A stretch of 64,000 bases of DNA from Nocardiopsis sp. N85. Lineage in GTDB: Bacteria > Actinomycetota > Actinomycetes > Streptosporangiales > Streptosporangiaceae. The DNA lies in assembly GCF_028882275.1 (NCBI RefSeq), contig NZ_JARBUT010000021.1:53363-117362 (forward strand), in the 5' to 3' direction. The first letter of the stretch is position 1, and the number at the start of each line of letters is the position of its first letter. This document shows positions 8,124 to 15,890 of the stretch, one piece after another. Below the pieces are notes generated by a model. The model ran no database searches. It worked only from the letters and a program-made list of their open reading frames with translations, and was not told where the DNA came from. A program made the position numbers and the translations under genes.

Positions 8124-8192
8124 CCACGGCCAGGCCGCATCCATGCTTCGACGCACCGGTCGTCGGCGAGAACCGGACAGGGGGTGATGCCG

Positions 8193-8354
8193 ATGGGAGA
8201 ACCAGAGCACGTTTCCCAGATCGAGTCCAGGTACGACGGGGCGGTGGAGCGCACCGCCCATGTCCAGGAGAACGGTTTCACCGTGGACCGGCCCCTGCGG
8301 GACCGCGATGCCGCCAAGTGCACCTCGTGCGCCTCAGGGCCGAACGGTCACTGA
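8193..8354 (+). CDS. 53-residue peptide with Cys-Thr-Ser-Cys tail
   Basis: Begins at ATG 8193 with GGGGG eight bases upstream (an in-frame ATG at 8187 is too close to that site). The first 40 residues are charged and helical-looking, including NGFTVDRPL. The last twelve residues contain KCTSCASGPNGH, the only cysteines in the peptide. A 12-bp-arm terminator follows 22 bases later. The layout (acidic leader, short Cys/Ser/Thr-rich end, neighbouring methyltransferase) resembles a modified-peptide precursor, and F-T-V-D is near the F-x-L-D motif of one actinomycete lanthipeptide class, but no lanthionine enzymes are nearby. Function unproven. Confidence 0.5.
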   Translation: MGEPEHVSQIESRYDGAVERTAHVQENGFTVDRPLRDRDAAKCTSCASGPNGH

Positions 8355-8376
8355 CCAACCGGACGGCTGAACCACG

Positions 8377-8407
8377 AGGCCGACACCTGTGAAGGTGTCG
8401 GCCTTTT
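8377..8407 (+). terminator. intrinsic terminator
   Basis: AGGCCGACACCT (8377-8388) pairs perfectly with AGGTGTCGGCCT (8393-8404) over the loop GTGA and runs into TTTT. It separates the 53-residue peptide gene from the methyltransferase, so the latter needs its own promoter. Confidence 0.85.
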
Positions 8408-8486
8408 CCGTTGTTCCCCTGCCGTCCCGCCGCCGCGTGGCTACCGTGGTGCGGGTCCTGTCAGACGAAGCCACAAGGACCAAACC

Positions 8487-9146
8487 ATGGCCGATCCGAC
8501 CACGGACATCCCCAGCTACTGGGACCGGTACATCCAGGGCATCACCCCGCAGGAGCCGGAGGAAGTATCGCCCCCGGCTCTGGAGTGGACCCAGTACCCG
8601 GGGCACGGGCCCGGCCCCGAACTCCTCGGTGAACCCTCCACAGCCCTGGAGTTGGGATTCGGTCGGGGCAGCGCGGTTGCCGCGCTGGCCTGCCGCGGGA
8701 TAAATGCCACGGGGGTGGACGTGTCCCCGGTGGCGGTGCGCACCGCACGGGAGCGGTGGGAGCATCTGGGCGCGGAGTTCCATCACGCGGACGTCGTCGA
8801 GTTCCTGGCGAGCACCACACGGCGGTGGGAGGCGATCCACTCGATCTGGGGGGCGGCGTGGTTCACCGATCCGGCAGTGTTGTTCCCGCTGGTGTACGAC
8901 CGGTTGGAGCCCGGGGGGCGGTTCGTGTTCTCCCACGCCCCTGCGGTTCCGGGATCGTACGGGGTGCAGGGCATGTACGGGGCCGGGTTCAACGGCCGCC
9001 GGGTGTGGGTGTACCGGTGGGCCCACGAACCCGAGGAGTGGGAGGACATCCTGATCGGGCACGGGTTCGCCCGGGTGCGGGTGTGGGAAGAGGCGGCACC
9101 GGAGCCCGATCATGTGGGAACGGTGATCGGGGTCGCCGGCAGGTAG
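8487..9146 (+). CDS. class I SAM-dependent methyltransferase
   Basis: A 219-residue protein. Motif I of class I methyltransferases is ALELGFGRGSAVAALA (residues ~53-68), followed by the acidic strand-2 end GVDVSPVAV and the post-motif blocks FHHADVVEFL and LEPGGRFVFSHAP. AAGGA lies eight bases before the ATG. Homology does not reveal the substrate. The gene is in the variable 5.5-10 kb stretch between a small peptide gene and decayed CRISPR repeats, whose first copy begins at its stop codon. It may act on a small molecule or a peptide. Confidence 0.85.
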   Translation: MADPTTDIPSYWDRYIQGITPQEPEEVSPPALEWTQYPGHGPGPELLGEPSTALELGFGRGSAVAALACRGINATGVDVSPVAVRTARERWEHLGAEFHHADVVEFLASTTRRWEAIHSIWGAAWFTDPAVLFPLVYDRLEPGGRFVFSHAPAVPGSYGVQGMYGAGFNGRRVWVYRWAHEPEEWEDILIGHGFARVRVWEEAAPEPDHVGTVIGVAGR

Positions 9147-9217
9147 GTGCGGGTGTCCGCGTGCGCTGGGTTCAGGCCGGCCGCCCTTCGGTCCATACCC
9201 GCGTGCGCGGGGCTCAG
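9147..9217 (-). CRISPR. two decayed CRISPR repeats
   Basis: Positions 9189-9217 match the intact repeat of the array at 9738-9949 at 28 of 29 bases (C to A at position 9). Positions 9147-9175 match only in the last 20 bases, with three mismatches. Only 13 bases separate the two instead of a 32-base spacer. They lie at the side opposite the presumed leader, where old repeats normally decay. They begin immediately after the methyltransferase stop. Confidence 0.6.
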
Positions 9218-9243
9218 GGAGACGCTTGGGGCGGAACCCCCGC

Positions 9244-9384
9244 CTACGGCTTCTTCTGCCCGCACGACCAGCAGTTCGGGCGGCCCCGCGCGTTGTTGTC
9301 CGCGCCGCACCGGTCGCACATCCACCGCAGAACCGGGTCTACGACCCGCCGCAGCCAGCTACGGTGGGTTTCATGGCCGATCAT
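9244..9384 (-). CDS. 46-residue zinc-ribbon microprotein
   Basis: ATG at 9384 is preceded by GGAGG with a 7-base gap. The protein has a basic N-terminal half and ends RWMCDRCGADNNARGRPNCW then SCGQKKP. The spacing W-x-C-x2-C...N-x6-C-x2-C fits the RanBP2-type/zinc-ribbon pattern, so one zinc is probably bound by four cysteines. Such mini-ribbons often bind RNA or protein. It overlaps the start of the rightward gene at 9373 by 12 bases. I infer a real gene from the complete zinc motif and ribosome site. Confidence 0.55.
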   Translation of the reverse strand: MIGHETHRSWLRRVVDPVLRWMCDRCGADNNARGRPNCWSCGQKKP

Positions 9385-9561
9385 GATCTCGCCTCCAAGC
9401 ACCCCGACGTGTCATTCACTCCCTTGCGTCCCGGCGAGCACAGCGGGGGCGCGATATGGCGCCTGCGGCCCAGGTCGGGCGGGACGCCCATCATGTGGGC
9501 CCGCACCGATGAGGACGCCGACCGGTACGCCGAGACCATCGCCAGGATCGCACGACGGTAG
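9373..9561 (+). CDS. unknown 62-residue protein
   Basis: Starts MADHDLASKHPDVSFTPLRP and ends in a helix DEDADRYAETIARIARR. Third codon positions are mostly G/C, and GGTGGG lies before the ATG. No family recognised. It is divergent from and overlaps the zinc-ribbon gene start, so the two cannot be initiated independently. One of them may be spurious, though both look coding. Confidence 0.45.
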   Translation: MADHDLASKHPDVSFTPLRPGEHSGGAIWRLRPRSGGTPIMWARTDEDADRYAETIARIARR

Positions 9562-9586
9562 TCGGCCTACACGGGGAACGCTGGAG

Positions 9587-9630
9587 GTGTCCGTTTCCGG
9601 ACACGAGGAAGGCCCCGCAACGGGGCCTTC
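9587..9630. terminator. tandem hairpins between convergent coding segments
   Basis: GTGTCCG-tttc-CGGACAC (9587-9604) is followed by GAAGGCCCCG-caa-CGGGGCCTTC (9608-9630), both perfect. The second one can terminate from either side: the 62-residue gene from the left and the minus-strand remnant from the right. Confidence 0.7.
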
Positions 9631-9647
9631 TCGGTTTCCCGGAGGGG

Positions 9648-9737
9648 TCAGGCCGGGGTGATCTTCACGGTGTACGCGGTCTGGTGGTCCTCGTGGATCC
9701 AGTAGTCGTCCAGGGTCTCCTCCTGCACGACCTCGGC
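9648..9737 (-). pseudogene. C-terminal remnant of an unidentified gene, cut off by the CRISPR array
   Basis: Reading leftwards from the edge of the first intact repeat, 29 codons give AEVVQEETLDDYWIHEDHQT then AYTVKITPA and a stop. Codon third positions are G/C-rich and the residue mix is protein-like. The frame runs into repeat DNA with no start codon before it, and a terminator follows the stop at 9608-9630. It looks like the tail of a gene whose upstream part was lost when the array or a deletion formed here. The family is not recognised. Confidence 0.45.
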
Positions 9738-9949
9738 CGGTCCATCCCCGCGTGCGCGGGGCTCAGGGGCACCTGGACCGCGCCGACCTGCCCCCGGTCG
9801 GTCCATCCCCGCGTGCGCGGGGCTCAGGGTCTCTTCGACGGACGCAATCTCGGTGTCGGCGGTCCATCCCCGCGTGCGCGGGGCTCAGGGACCGCTGGTA
9901 GGCGGCGACGAGCCCGTCGTCGGTCCATCCCCGCGTGCGCGGGGCTCAG
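9738..9949 (-). CRISPR. type I-E-like CRISPR array, four intact repeats, three spacers
   Basis: Four identical 29-bp repeats lie at 9738-9766, 9799-9827, 9860-9888 and 9921-9949, an exact 61-bp period with 32-bp spacers. On the minus strand the repeat begins CTGAGCCCCGCGC and ends GGGGATGGACCG. It aligns base for base in length with the E. coli I-E repeat (GAGTTCCCCGCGC...GGGGATAAACCG), so crRNA is probably made from the minus strand with 5' handle AUGGACCG. The leader should then lie right of 9950. No cas gene is in the window. Confidence 0.95.
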
Positions 9950-9966
9950 GCTTAACGACCTGGGCG

Positions 9967-9990
9967 AACGCGGAGTGTTATCTCCGCGTT
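9967..9990. repeat. inverted repeat beside the CRISPR array
   Basis: AACGCGGAG (9967-9975) and CTCCGCGTT (9982-9990) are perfectly complementary around TGTTAT. This sits 17 bases past the last repeat on the presumed leader side. The remaining gap to 10168 shows no coding signal. Confidence 0.5.
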
Positions 9991-10167
9991 ATGTGCTCTC
10001 GGCGGTGTGAAGGACTTCCGCCTTCGGCCACTCTGGCACGAGGATCGGCACGGTTTCAAGGCTTGCTTCCACCGGTGCCCCCGCGACCGGGAGTGCTCGG
10101 CAGGAGTGCGGCTTTCACCCCCTTCGCCCCCGGGACGGGGTCGCGGTGCCCCGTCCCGTCACGGGCC

Positions 10168-12495
10168 TCAGACCGGGGTGACGCCGCGCGGCGGCTCGAA
10201 GGCGCGGACCGGGGGCGGCGTCCCGTCGAACCGTTCGACGCGCACCCGGGTGAGCTGCCCCGTGCAGCCCTGGCTCAGCGACGACGTGCCCTCGTCGACC
10301 GTCAGCGCGTTCGGATTGCCGTGTACGCACGTCGCCTCCGCCGCCGACGGGTCGTACCAGGCGCCCGTCGACAGCTGTGCCACCCCCGGCCGCAGCGACT
10401 CGTCGACCACCGCGCCCGCCAGGCACGAACCCCGCTCGCCGACCACGCGCACGATGTCGCCGTCGGTCACGCCGTGGGCCGCCGCGTCGTCCGGGTGCAG
10501 GCGCAACGGCGCTCGGCCGTGGACCTTCTGCCGCATGCTGTGCGCGCCCATGTCCTGCTGGCCGTGCAACCGCCCCGTCGGCTGGTTGGCCACCAGCACC
10601 AGTGGGAACTCCCCCTCGTGGTCCGACAGCACCGGCCCCGCCAGCCACACCGGGTGCCCCGGGCAGTCCTCGTACCCGAACGACGCGATCGTCTCCGAGA
10701 ACAGCTCGATCCGCCCGCTCGGCGTCCGCAGCGCGTGCCCCTCGGGGTCGGCGCGGAACTCGCCGAGCAGCGCCTCGTCCTCGACCCGACCCGGCATCTC
10801 CACCCGGCCGGCGGCCCAGAACTCCTCGAACCCCGGCACTTCCAGCCCGCGCCGCGCCACCAGCGACCACCACCGGTGGTAGATGACCCGCATCCACTCA
10901 CCGCTCGTGCGTCCCTCGGTGAACTCCTCCCGCACCCCCAGGCGTTCCGCCAGGTCGGCGTAGGTGTCGTACTCGTCGCGGGCCTCGCCGTGCGGCGACA
11001 CCGCCCGGGGCATCGCCCGTACGCTCAGGTCCCCCTGGCTCGCCGTCAGGTCGTCCCGCTCCAGCACGGTCGTGGACGGGATGACGATGTCGGCGTGCCT
11101 GGCCGTCGCGGTCCAGTGCGTCTCGTGTACCACCACGGTCTCCGGTCGGCCGAACGCCCTGGTCAGCCGGGCCAGGTCCTGATGGTGGTGGAACGGGTTG
11201 CCGCCCGCCCAATAGACGAGCCGGATGTCCGGGTAACGCCGTTCCCCACCGTCGTAGTGGTAGGCCTCGCCCGGGTGCAGCAGCATGTCGGCGACCCGCG
11301 CCACCGGGATGAAGTCCTTCACGGCGTTGTCGCCCTGCGGCAGTCGCGGCAGCCCCAGCGGGGTGGAACCGCCGCCGTAGTTGCCCATCGACCCGTACCC
11401 CGACGCGAACCCGCCGCCGGGCAGGCCCACCTGTCCCAGGCAGCACGCCAGCGCCAGCCCCGCCCACAACGGCTGCTCACCGTACCGGGCCCGCTGCACC
11501 GACCAGCCCACGTTGACCAGGGTCCGCCCCCGCGCCATCCGCCGCGCCAGCGCGCGCAGTTCGGCGGCGGGCACCCCGCTGATCCGCTCCGCCCACTCCG
11601 GGGTGCGCGCCGTCCCCGGCCGCCGCCCGCCCTCGTCGTGCTCGCCCAGCACGTAGGAGCGCACCGTGTCGGCGCCCACCGTGTACCGGTCCAGGAAGTC
11701 CGTGTCGGCCAGGCCCTCGGTGAACAGCACGTGCATGAGCGCCAGCAGCACCGCCGTGTCCGTGCCCGGCCTCAGGGAGAGCCACTCGGCCTTGACGTCG
11801 TCGGGGGTGTCGTCGCGCAACGGTGACACCGACACGAACTCCACCCCCTCGTCGGAGGCCGCCCGCATCGCCGGCCCGGCGGTCTGCGCGGCCCGACCGC
11901 CCGAGGCCGTCCACGTGTTGGACACCCGCAGCCCGCCGAACGTCACCAGCAGGTCGGTGTGCTGGCGGACCGCCTCCCACGACGGGGCCCGGTGCAGCAG
12001 CCGGTTCGTCGCCGGGGTGCCGATGAGGCGCGGGAACAGCGTCTCGACCGCTCCGTGACTGTAGGTCGTGCGCGAGCGCGTGTAACCGCCGATGGTGTTG
12101 AGGAACCGGTGCAGCTGGCTCTGCGCGTGGTGCACCCGCCCGGCACTGCCCCAACCGTACGAACCGCCGTAGATCGCGGCGTTCCCGTGGGCGGTGCGCA
12201 CCCGGTCCAGCTCCCCGGCGAGCAGGTCCAGTGCCCGCGACCACTCCACCTCGACGTACTCGTCGTCCGGGGCGCCCCGCCGCGGATCCGGTCCCGGACC
12301 CCGCTCCAACCACCGCCGCCGCACCGCCGGCCGCGCCACCCGCGAGGCGTGGTGCTGGGCGATCGGCGTGTTCTCCATGATGGGGGACGGCGCCGGGTCC
12401 TCGGGGTCCGGCCGCACCCCCACCACCCGGTCGTCGCGGACCAGGACCCGGTAACCGCCCCAGTGGGCGCTGGTCGGGTACGACGTGGTGGACAT
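10168..12495 (-). CDS. molybdopterin-dependent S/N-oxide reductase (BisC/TorA type), cytoplasmic
   Basis: A 775-residue protein of the DMSO reductase superfamily. The N-terminal block AIYGGSYGWGSAGRVHHAQS plus QLHRFLN is the hallmark of biotin sulfoxide/TMAO reductases. Ser146 in TTYSHGA is at the place of the serine that binds molybdenum. The cofactor-binding blocks LVYWAGGNPFHHHQDL and the C-terminal dinucleotide domain (PLVLVANQPTGRLH, GDIVRVVGERG) are present. No twin-arginine signal peptide and no iron-sulfur cysteines at the N-terminus, so it should work in the cytosol as BisC does, repairing oxidised biotin or methionine sulfoxide. ATG 12495 has GGAAGGA upstream. Confidence 0.85.
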   Translation of the reverse strand: MSTTSYPTSAHWGGYRVLVRDDRVVGVRPDPEDPAPSPIMENTPIAQHHASRVARPAVRRRWLERGPGPDPRRGAPDDEYVEVEWSRALDLLAGELDRVRTAHGNAAIYGGSYGWGSAGRVHHAQSQLHRFLNTIGGYTRSRTTYSHGAVETLFPRLIGTPATNRLLHRAPSWEAVRQHTDLLVTFGGLRVSNTWTASGGRAAQTAGPAMRAASDEGVEFVSVSPLRDDTPDDVKAEWLSLRPGTDTAVLLALMHVLFTEGLADTDFLDRYTVGADTVRSYVLGEHDEGGRRPGTARTPEWAERISGVPAAELRALARRMARGRTLVNVGWSVQRARYGEQPLWAGLALACCLGQVGLPGGGFASGYGSMGNYGGGSTPLGLPRLPQGDNAVKDFIPVARVADMLLHPGEAYHYDGGERRYPDIRLVYWAGGNPFHHHQDLARLTRAFGRPETVVVHETHWTATARHADIVIPSTTVLERDDLTASQGDLSVRAMPRAVSPHGEARDEYDTYADLAERLGVREEFTEGRTSGEWMRVIYHRWWSLVARRGLEVPGFEEFWAAGRVEMPGRVEDEALLGEFRADPEGHALRTPSGRIELFSETIASFGYEDCPGHPVWLAGPVLSDHEGEFPLVLVANQPTGRLHGQQDMGAHSMRQKVHGRAPLRLHPDDAAAHGVTDGDIVRVVGERGSCLAGAVVDESLRPGVAQLSTGAWYDPSAAEATCVHGNPNALTVDEGTSSLSQGCTGQLTRVRVERFDGTPPPVRAFEPPRGVTPV

Positions 12496-12629
12496 CGGCG
12501 GTTCCTTCCGGCTCTCACGGCCCCACGAGGGCCCGAATCCCACTCTATGTACCGTCGAATGCGATGATGGGCCGCGCGTCCCACGCGGGCCGCGTCGCAC
12601 AGGTCACAGGGAAACGGGAGCGAAGTCGG

Positions 12630-13577
12630 ATGGGCGGACTCAGGTCGCGACGGTCGGTGCTCGCGGTGCCGGGCTCCAATCCCCGGTTCGTGGAGAAGGC
12701 GCGGGGGCTGGACGTGGACGCCTTCTTCCTGGACCTGGAGGACGCTGTCGCGCCCTCCGAGAAGGAGGCCGCCCGCGCCACCGTCGTCGCCGCGCTCAAC
12801 GACGGCGGCTGGGGCGACAAGGTCCGCACGGTCCGCGTCAACGACGTGACCACGGCCTGGGCCTACCGCGACGTCATCACCGTCGTGGAGGGCGCCGGCG
12901 CCGAGCTCGACGCCCTGGTCCTGCCCAAGGTCACCGCCGCCCGCGACGTCCAATGGCTCGACACCCTCCTCACCCAGATCGAACGCGCCGTCGGCCTGCC
13001 CGTCGGCCGCATCGGCATCGAGGCGCAGATCGAGGACGCCAAGGGCCTCGTCGCCGTGGACTCGATCGCCGCCGCCTCCCCGCGCCTGGAGACCCTGGTG
13101 TACGGGCCCGCCGACTTCATGGCCTCCCTCAACATGAAGAGCCTCGTCGTCGGTGAACAACCCCCCGGCTACGACACCGGTGACGCCTACCACCACGTGC
13201 TCATGCGGATCCTCACCGCCGCCCGCGCCCACGACCTCCAGGCCATCGACGGCCCCTACCTCCAGATCCGCGACGTCGACGCGTTCCGCCGCGCCGCCGG
13301 CCGTACCGCCGCGCTGGGCTACGACGGCAAGTGGGTGCTGCACCCCCTCCAGGTCGAGGCCGCAAACGAGGTCTTCGCCCCCTCCCAGGAGGACTACGAC
13401 CACGCCGAACTCATCCTCGACGCCTACGCCCACGCCACCGGGGTCGACCGGCGCGGCGCCGTGATGCTCGGCGAGGAGATGCTCGACGAGGCCTCGCGCA
13501 AGATGGCCCTGGTCATCGCGGGCAAGGGCCGGGCGGCCGGGTTGCGGCGCACCCGCGCGTTCACACCCGACGCCTGA
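12630..13577 (+). CDS. HpcH/HpaI-family CoA-ester lyase (malyl-CoA / citryl-CoA lyase-like)
   Basis: A 315-residue TIM-barrel protein: RRSVLAVPGSNPRFVEKARG at the start, the metal-binding DAFFLDLEDAVAP, VNDVTT, a catalytic Glu in IGIEAQIEDAKGL, and YGPADFMASL. Family members cleave or make C-C bonds of malyl-, methylmalyl- or citryl-CoA. ATG 12630 is chosen over an upstream in-frame ATG because GGGAG lies eight bases before it and homologues begin near here. It is divergent from the molybdoenzyme. No acyl-CoA pathway neighbours help to fix the substrate. Confidence 0.85.
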   Translation: MGGLRSRRSVLAVPGSNPRFVEKARGLDVDAFFLDLEDAVAPSEKEAARATVVAALNDGGWGDKVRTVRVNDVTTAWAYRDVITVVEGAGAELDALVLPKVTAARDVQWLDTLLTQIERAVGLPVGRIGIEAQIEDAKGLVAVDSIAAASPRLETLVYGPADFMASLNMKSLVVGEQPPGYDTGDAYHHVLMRILTAARAHDLQAIDGPYLQIRDVDAFRRAAGRTAALGYDGKWVLHPLQVEAANEVFAPSQEDYDHAELILDAYAHATGVDRRGAVMLGEEMLDEASRKMALVIAGKGRAAGLRRTRAFTPDA

Positions 13578-13652
13578 GCGGGGAGGGGGCGCGACCGGCT
13601 CTGACACGCGCCCCACCCGCCTCTTACCGACCTCTCACCCGGATGAGGCAGC

Positions 13653-14360
13653 ATGTGGGCCATGGACGCCACCACCGCCACCGTGCTGGTCGCCGATGAC
13701 GACCGCGCCATCAGGGAGTCGCTGGAACGCGCCCTCCAACTGGAGGGGTACGCGGTCCGGACCGTCGCCGACGGGGTTCAGGCGCTCGCCTCCGTTCACT
13801 CCGACCCCGCCGACCTGCTCATCCTCGACGTGATGATGCCGGGCGTCGACGGTCTGGGCGTGGCCCGGGTGCTGCGGGCCGAGAACGACCGCACGCCCAT
13901 CCTCATGCTCACCGCCCGCGTCGAGACCCCCGACCGGGTCGCCGGACTCGACGCCGGGGCCGACGACTATCTCGCCAAGCCCTTCGAGCTGGACGAACTC
14001 CTGGCCCGGCTGCGCGCCCTGCTGCGCCGGGCCGCCCCCGGGCCCGAGGGGGTCGAGGAGGGGCCGCTGCGCGTCGGCGAACTCAGCCTCGACCCGCGCG
14101 CCCGCCGGGTCTGGCGCGGCGAACGCGAGGTCGAGCTGTCCAAGACCGAGTTCGACCTGCTCGAACTCCTGGTCCGCAACGCCGGGATCGTGCTGGACCA
14201 CGCCACCATCTACGACCGCATCTGGGGCTACGACTTCGGCCCCGACTCCAAGAACCTGGCGGTCTACATCAGCTACCTGCGCCGCAAACTGGAGGACGGC
14301 GGGCAACCGCTCATCCAGACCGTGCGCGGTGTCGGGTACACGCTCCGCCCGCAGGGGTGA
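13653..14360 (+). CDS. OmpR-family response regulator (MprA-like)
   Basis: 235 residues: receiver domain with acidic pocket DDD (15-17), phosphorylation site Asp59 in LLILDVMMPG, Lys near residue 109 (YLAKPFELDE), and a winged-helix C-terminus (ELSKTEFDLLELLVRNAG, VYISYLRRKLE, IQTVRGVGYTLR). An in-frame ATG at 13662 is an alternative start. The stop overlaps the kinase GTG by GTGA. The pair resembles actinobacterial MprAB, which senses envelope stress and induces protease and sigma genes. An HtrA-like protease lies 3 kb downstream. Confidence 0.92.
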   Translation: MWAMDATTATVLVADDDRAIRESLERALQLEGYAVRTVADGVQALASVHSDPADLLILDVMMPGVDGLGVARVLRAENDRTPILMLTARVETPDRVAGLDAGADDYLAKPFELDELLARLRALLRRAAPGPEGVEEGPLRVGELSLDPRARRVWRGEREVELSKTEFDLLELLVRNAGIVLDHATIYDRIWGYDFGPDSKNLAVYISYLRRKLEDGGQPLIQTVRGVGYTLRPQG

Positions 14361-15826
14361 TCACCGTGTCGGACGAGCGCATCCGGGGCGGCGTGCTGTT
14401 CCACCCGAGCGGATGGCGCCTGGGCACCCGTTTCGCCGTGATGTTCGCACTGGTCGTCGCGGTCACCATCGCCCTGGTCGGCACCCTGGCCTACACCACG
14501 GCGGCCGCGCTCATCCGCGCCGACGCGCGTGAGGACTTCAGCCGGGTCGTCACCGCACTGTCCGACCAGATCGTCTCCCTGTACGAGAACCAGGACGGCA
14601 CGCTCTCCTCGGACCGGGGGCCGGTCCTGGCGGGCAAGGACCTCCAGATCCACCACATCCTCCCGGACGGCCGCCGTCAGGTCGCCGTCGCCGACGGAGC
14701 CTCCGAGGTGGCGCTCTTCGCGCCGACCGCCGAGGACATGGAACTCGCGACCGCCGGTGAGCCGGGTGAGGCCCTCACCCGCGAACAGACCGTGCAGGGC
14801 CAGGCCTACCGGGTGGCGACGGTGTCCCTGGGCGACGGCGCGGGGGCCCTCCAGGTCATCCAGCAGATGTCGCCCACCGAGCGGATGCTCGGTCGGCTCG
14901 CCACCCAGATCCTGTGGGTGGGCGTGCTGGTCGCCCTGGGCGCGGCCTGCGTCGGGTGGCTCATCGGCCACCGCACCACGGGCCGGCTGGCCCGTCTCAC
15001 CGACGCCGCCGAGTACGTCAGCTCCACCGGTCGGCTCGACCCGCTCGCCGGGCGCCCGGACACACCGGTGGGGGAGGCCGGGCATGACGAGGTGGGTCGG
15101 CTCGGCGACGCCTTCAACGCGATGCTGGCCCGTCTGGCCCGTTCCCAGGAGGAACAGCGACGGCTGGTCCAGGACGCCGCCCACGAGCTGCGCACCCCGC
15201 TGACCAGCCTGTACACCAACATCCAGGTCCTGGGCCGGGCCGACCGGCTCACCCCGGAGGCCAGGGGCAGCCTCATCGAGGACCTGCGCGGGGAGACCCG
15301 GGAGCTGACGTCCCTGGTCAACGAACTGGTCGGGTTGGCCACCGGCGACCACGAGGACGAGACCCCCTCCCGCGTGGTGTTGGCCGACGTCGCGGAGAAG
15401 GTCGCCGCGCGCACCCGGCGGCGGACCGGCCGCGAGATCGTCGTCGACGCCGACGACAGCGCCGTCCACGGGCGCCCCGGGGCGCTGGAGCGCGCCATGG
15501 CCAACCCGGTGGAGAACTCCGCCAAGTTCGACCCGGACGGCACCGCGCCCATCGAGATCCGGATCCGGCGCGGCACCGTCGAGGTCCTGGACCGGGGGCC
15601 GGGCATCGATCCCGAGGAGGCCGGCCGGGTCTTCGAACGCTTCTACCGCGCCACCTCCGCACGCGGACTGCCCGGATCCGGGCTGGGCCTGTCCATGGTC
15701 CGGGAGATCGCCCGCGCCCACGACGGGGAGGTGTTCGCCCGCAACCGGGAGGGCGGAGGCGCCGTCATCGGGTTCACCCTCCCCGAGATCACCCCCGCCG
15801 ATCCGCCCTCGGACGGGCCCGCCTAG
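14357..15826 (+). CDS. sensor histidine kinase (MprB-like)
   Basis: 489 residues. Membrane segments at ~25-47 and ~184-205 enclose a ~135-residue extracytoplasmic domain. HAMP follows (~205-262), then HisKA with His276 in VQDAAHELRTPLTS. The ATPase domain has an N box reading ANPVENSAKF (usually N-L-V-D-N-A), then DRGPGIDPEEAGRVFERFYR and GSGLGLSMVREIARAH. It starts at a GTG overlapping the regulator stop, so the two are made together. Confidence 0.92.
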   Translation: MITVSDERIRGGVLFHPSGWRLGTRFAVMFALVVAVTIALVGTLAYTTAAALIRADAREDFSRVVTALSDQIVSLYENQDGTLSSDRGPVLAGKDLQIHHILPDGRRQVAVADGASEVALFAPTAEDMELATAGEPGEALTREQTVQGQAYRVATVSLGDGAGALQVIQQMSPTERMLGRLATQILWVGVLVALGAACVGWLIGHRTTGRLARLTDAAEYVSSTGRLDPLAGRPDTPVGEAGHDEVGRLGDAFNAMLARLARSQEEQRRLVQDAAHELRTPLTSLYTNIQVLGRADRLTPEARGSLIEDLRGETRELTSLVNELVGLATGDHEDETPSRVVLADVAEKVAARTRRRTGREIVVDADDSAVHGRPGALERAMANPVENSAKFDPDGTAPIEIRIRRGTVEVLDRGPGIDPEEAGRVFERFYRATSARGLPGSGLGLSMVREIARAHDGEVFARNREGGGAVIGFTLPEITPADPPSDGPA

Positions 15827-15849
15827 GGAACCTGCGCCCTTCGGGCTGT

Positions 15850-15877
15850 CTCGCACGAACCCGAGCGGAGGTGCGAG
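15850..15877. terminator. hairpin between convergent kinase and glycosyltransferase genes
   Basis: CTCGCAC (15850-15856) pairs with GTGCGAG (15871-15877) in the 64-bp gap between the two stop codons. Short stem, no T tract. Confidence 0.4.
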
Positions 15878-15890
15878 GAAACGCGGTCCA

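Noticed and set aside
9853..11826. Plus-strand frame running from the CRISPR array across the molybdoenzyme gene
   Set aside because: Begins within repeats, is antisense to a well-supported gene and has shadow-type composition.
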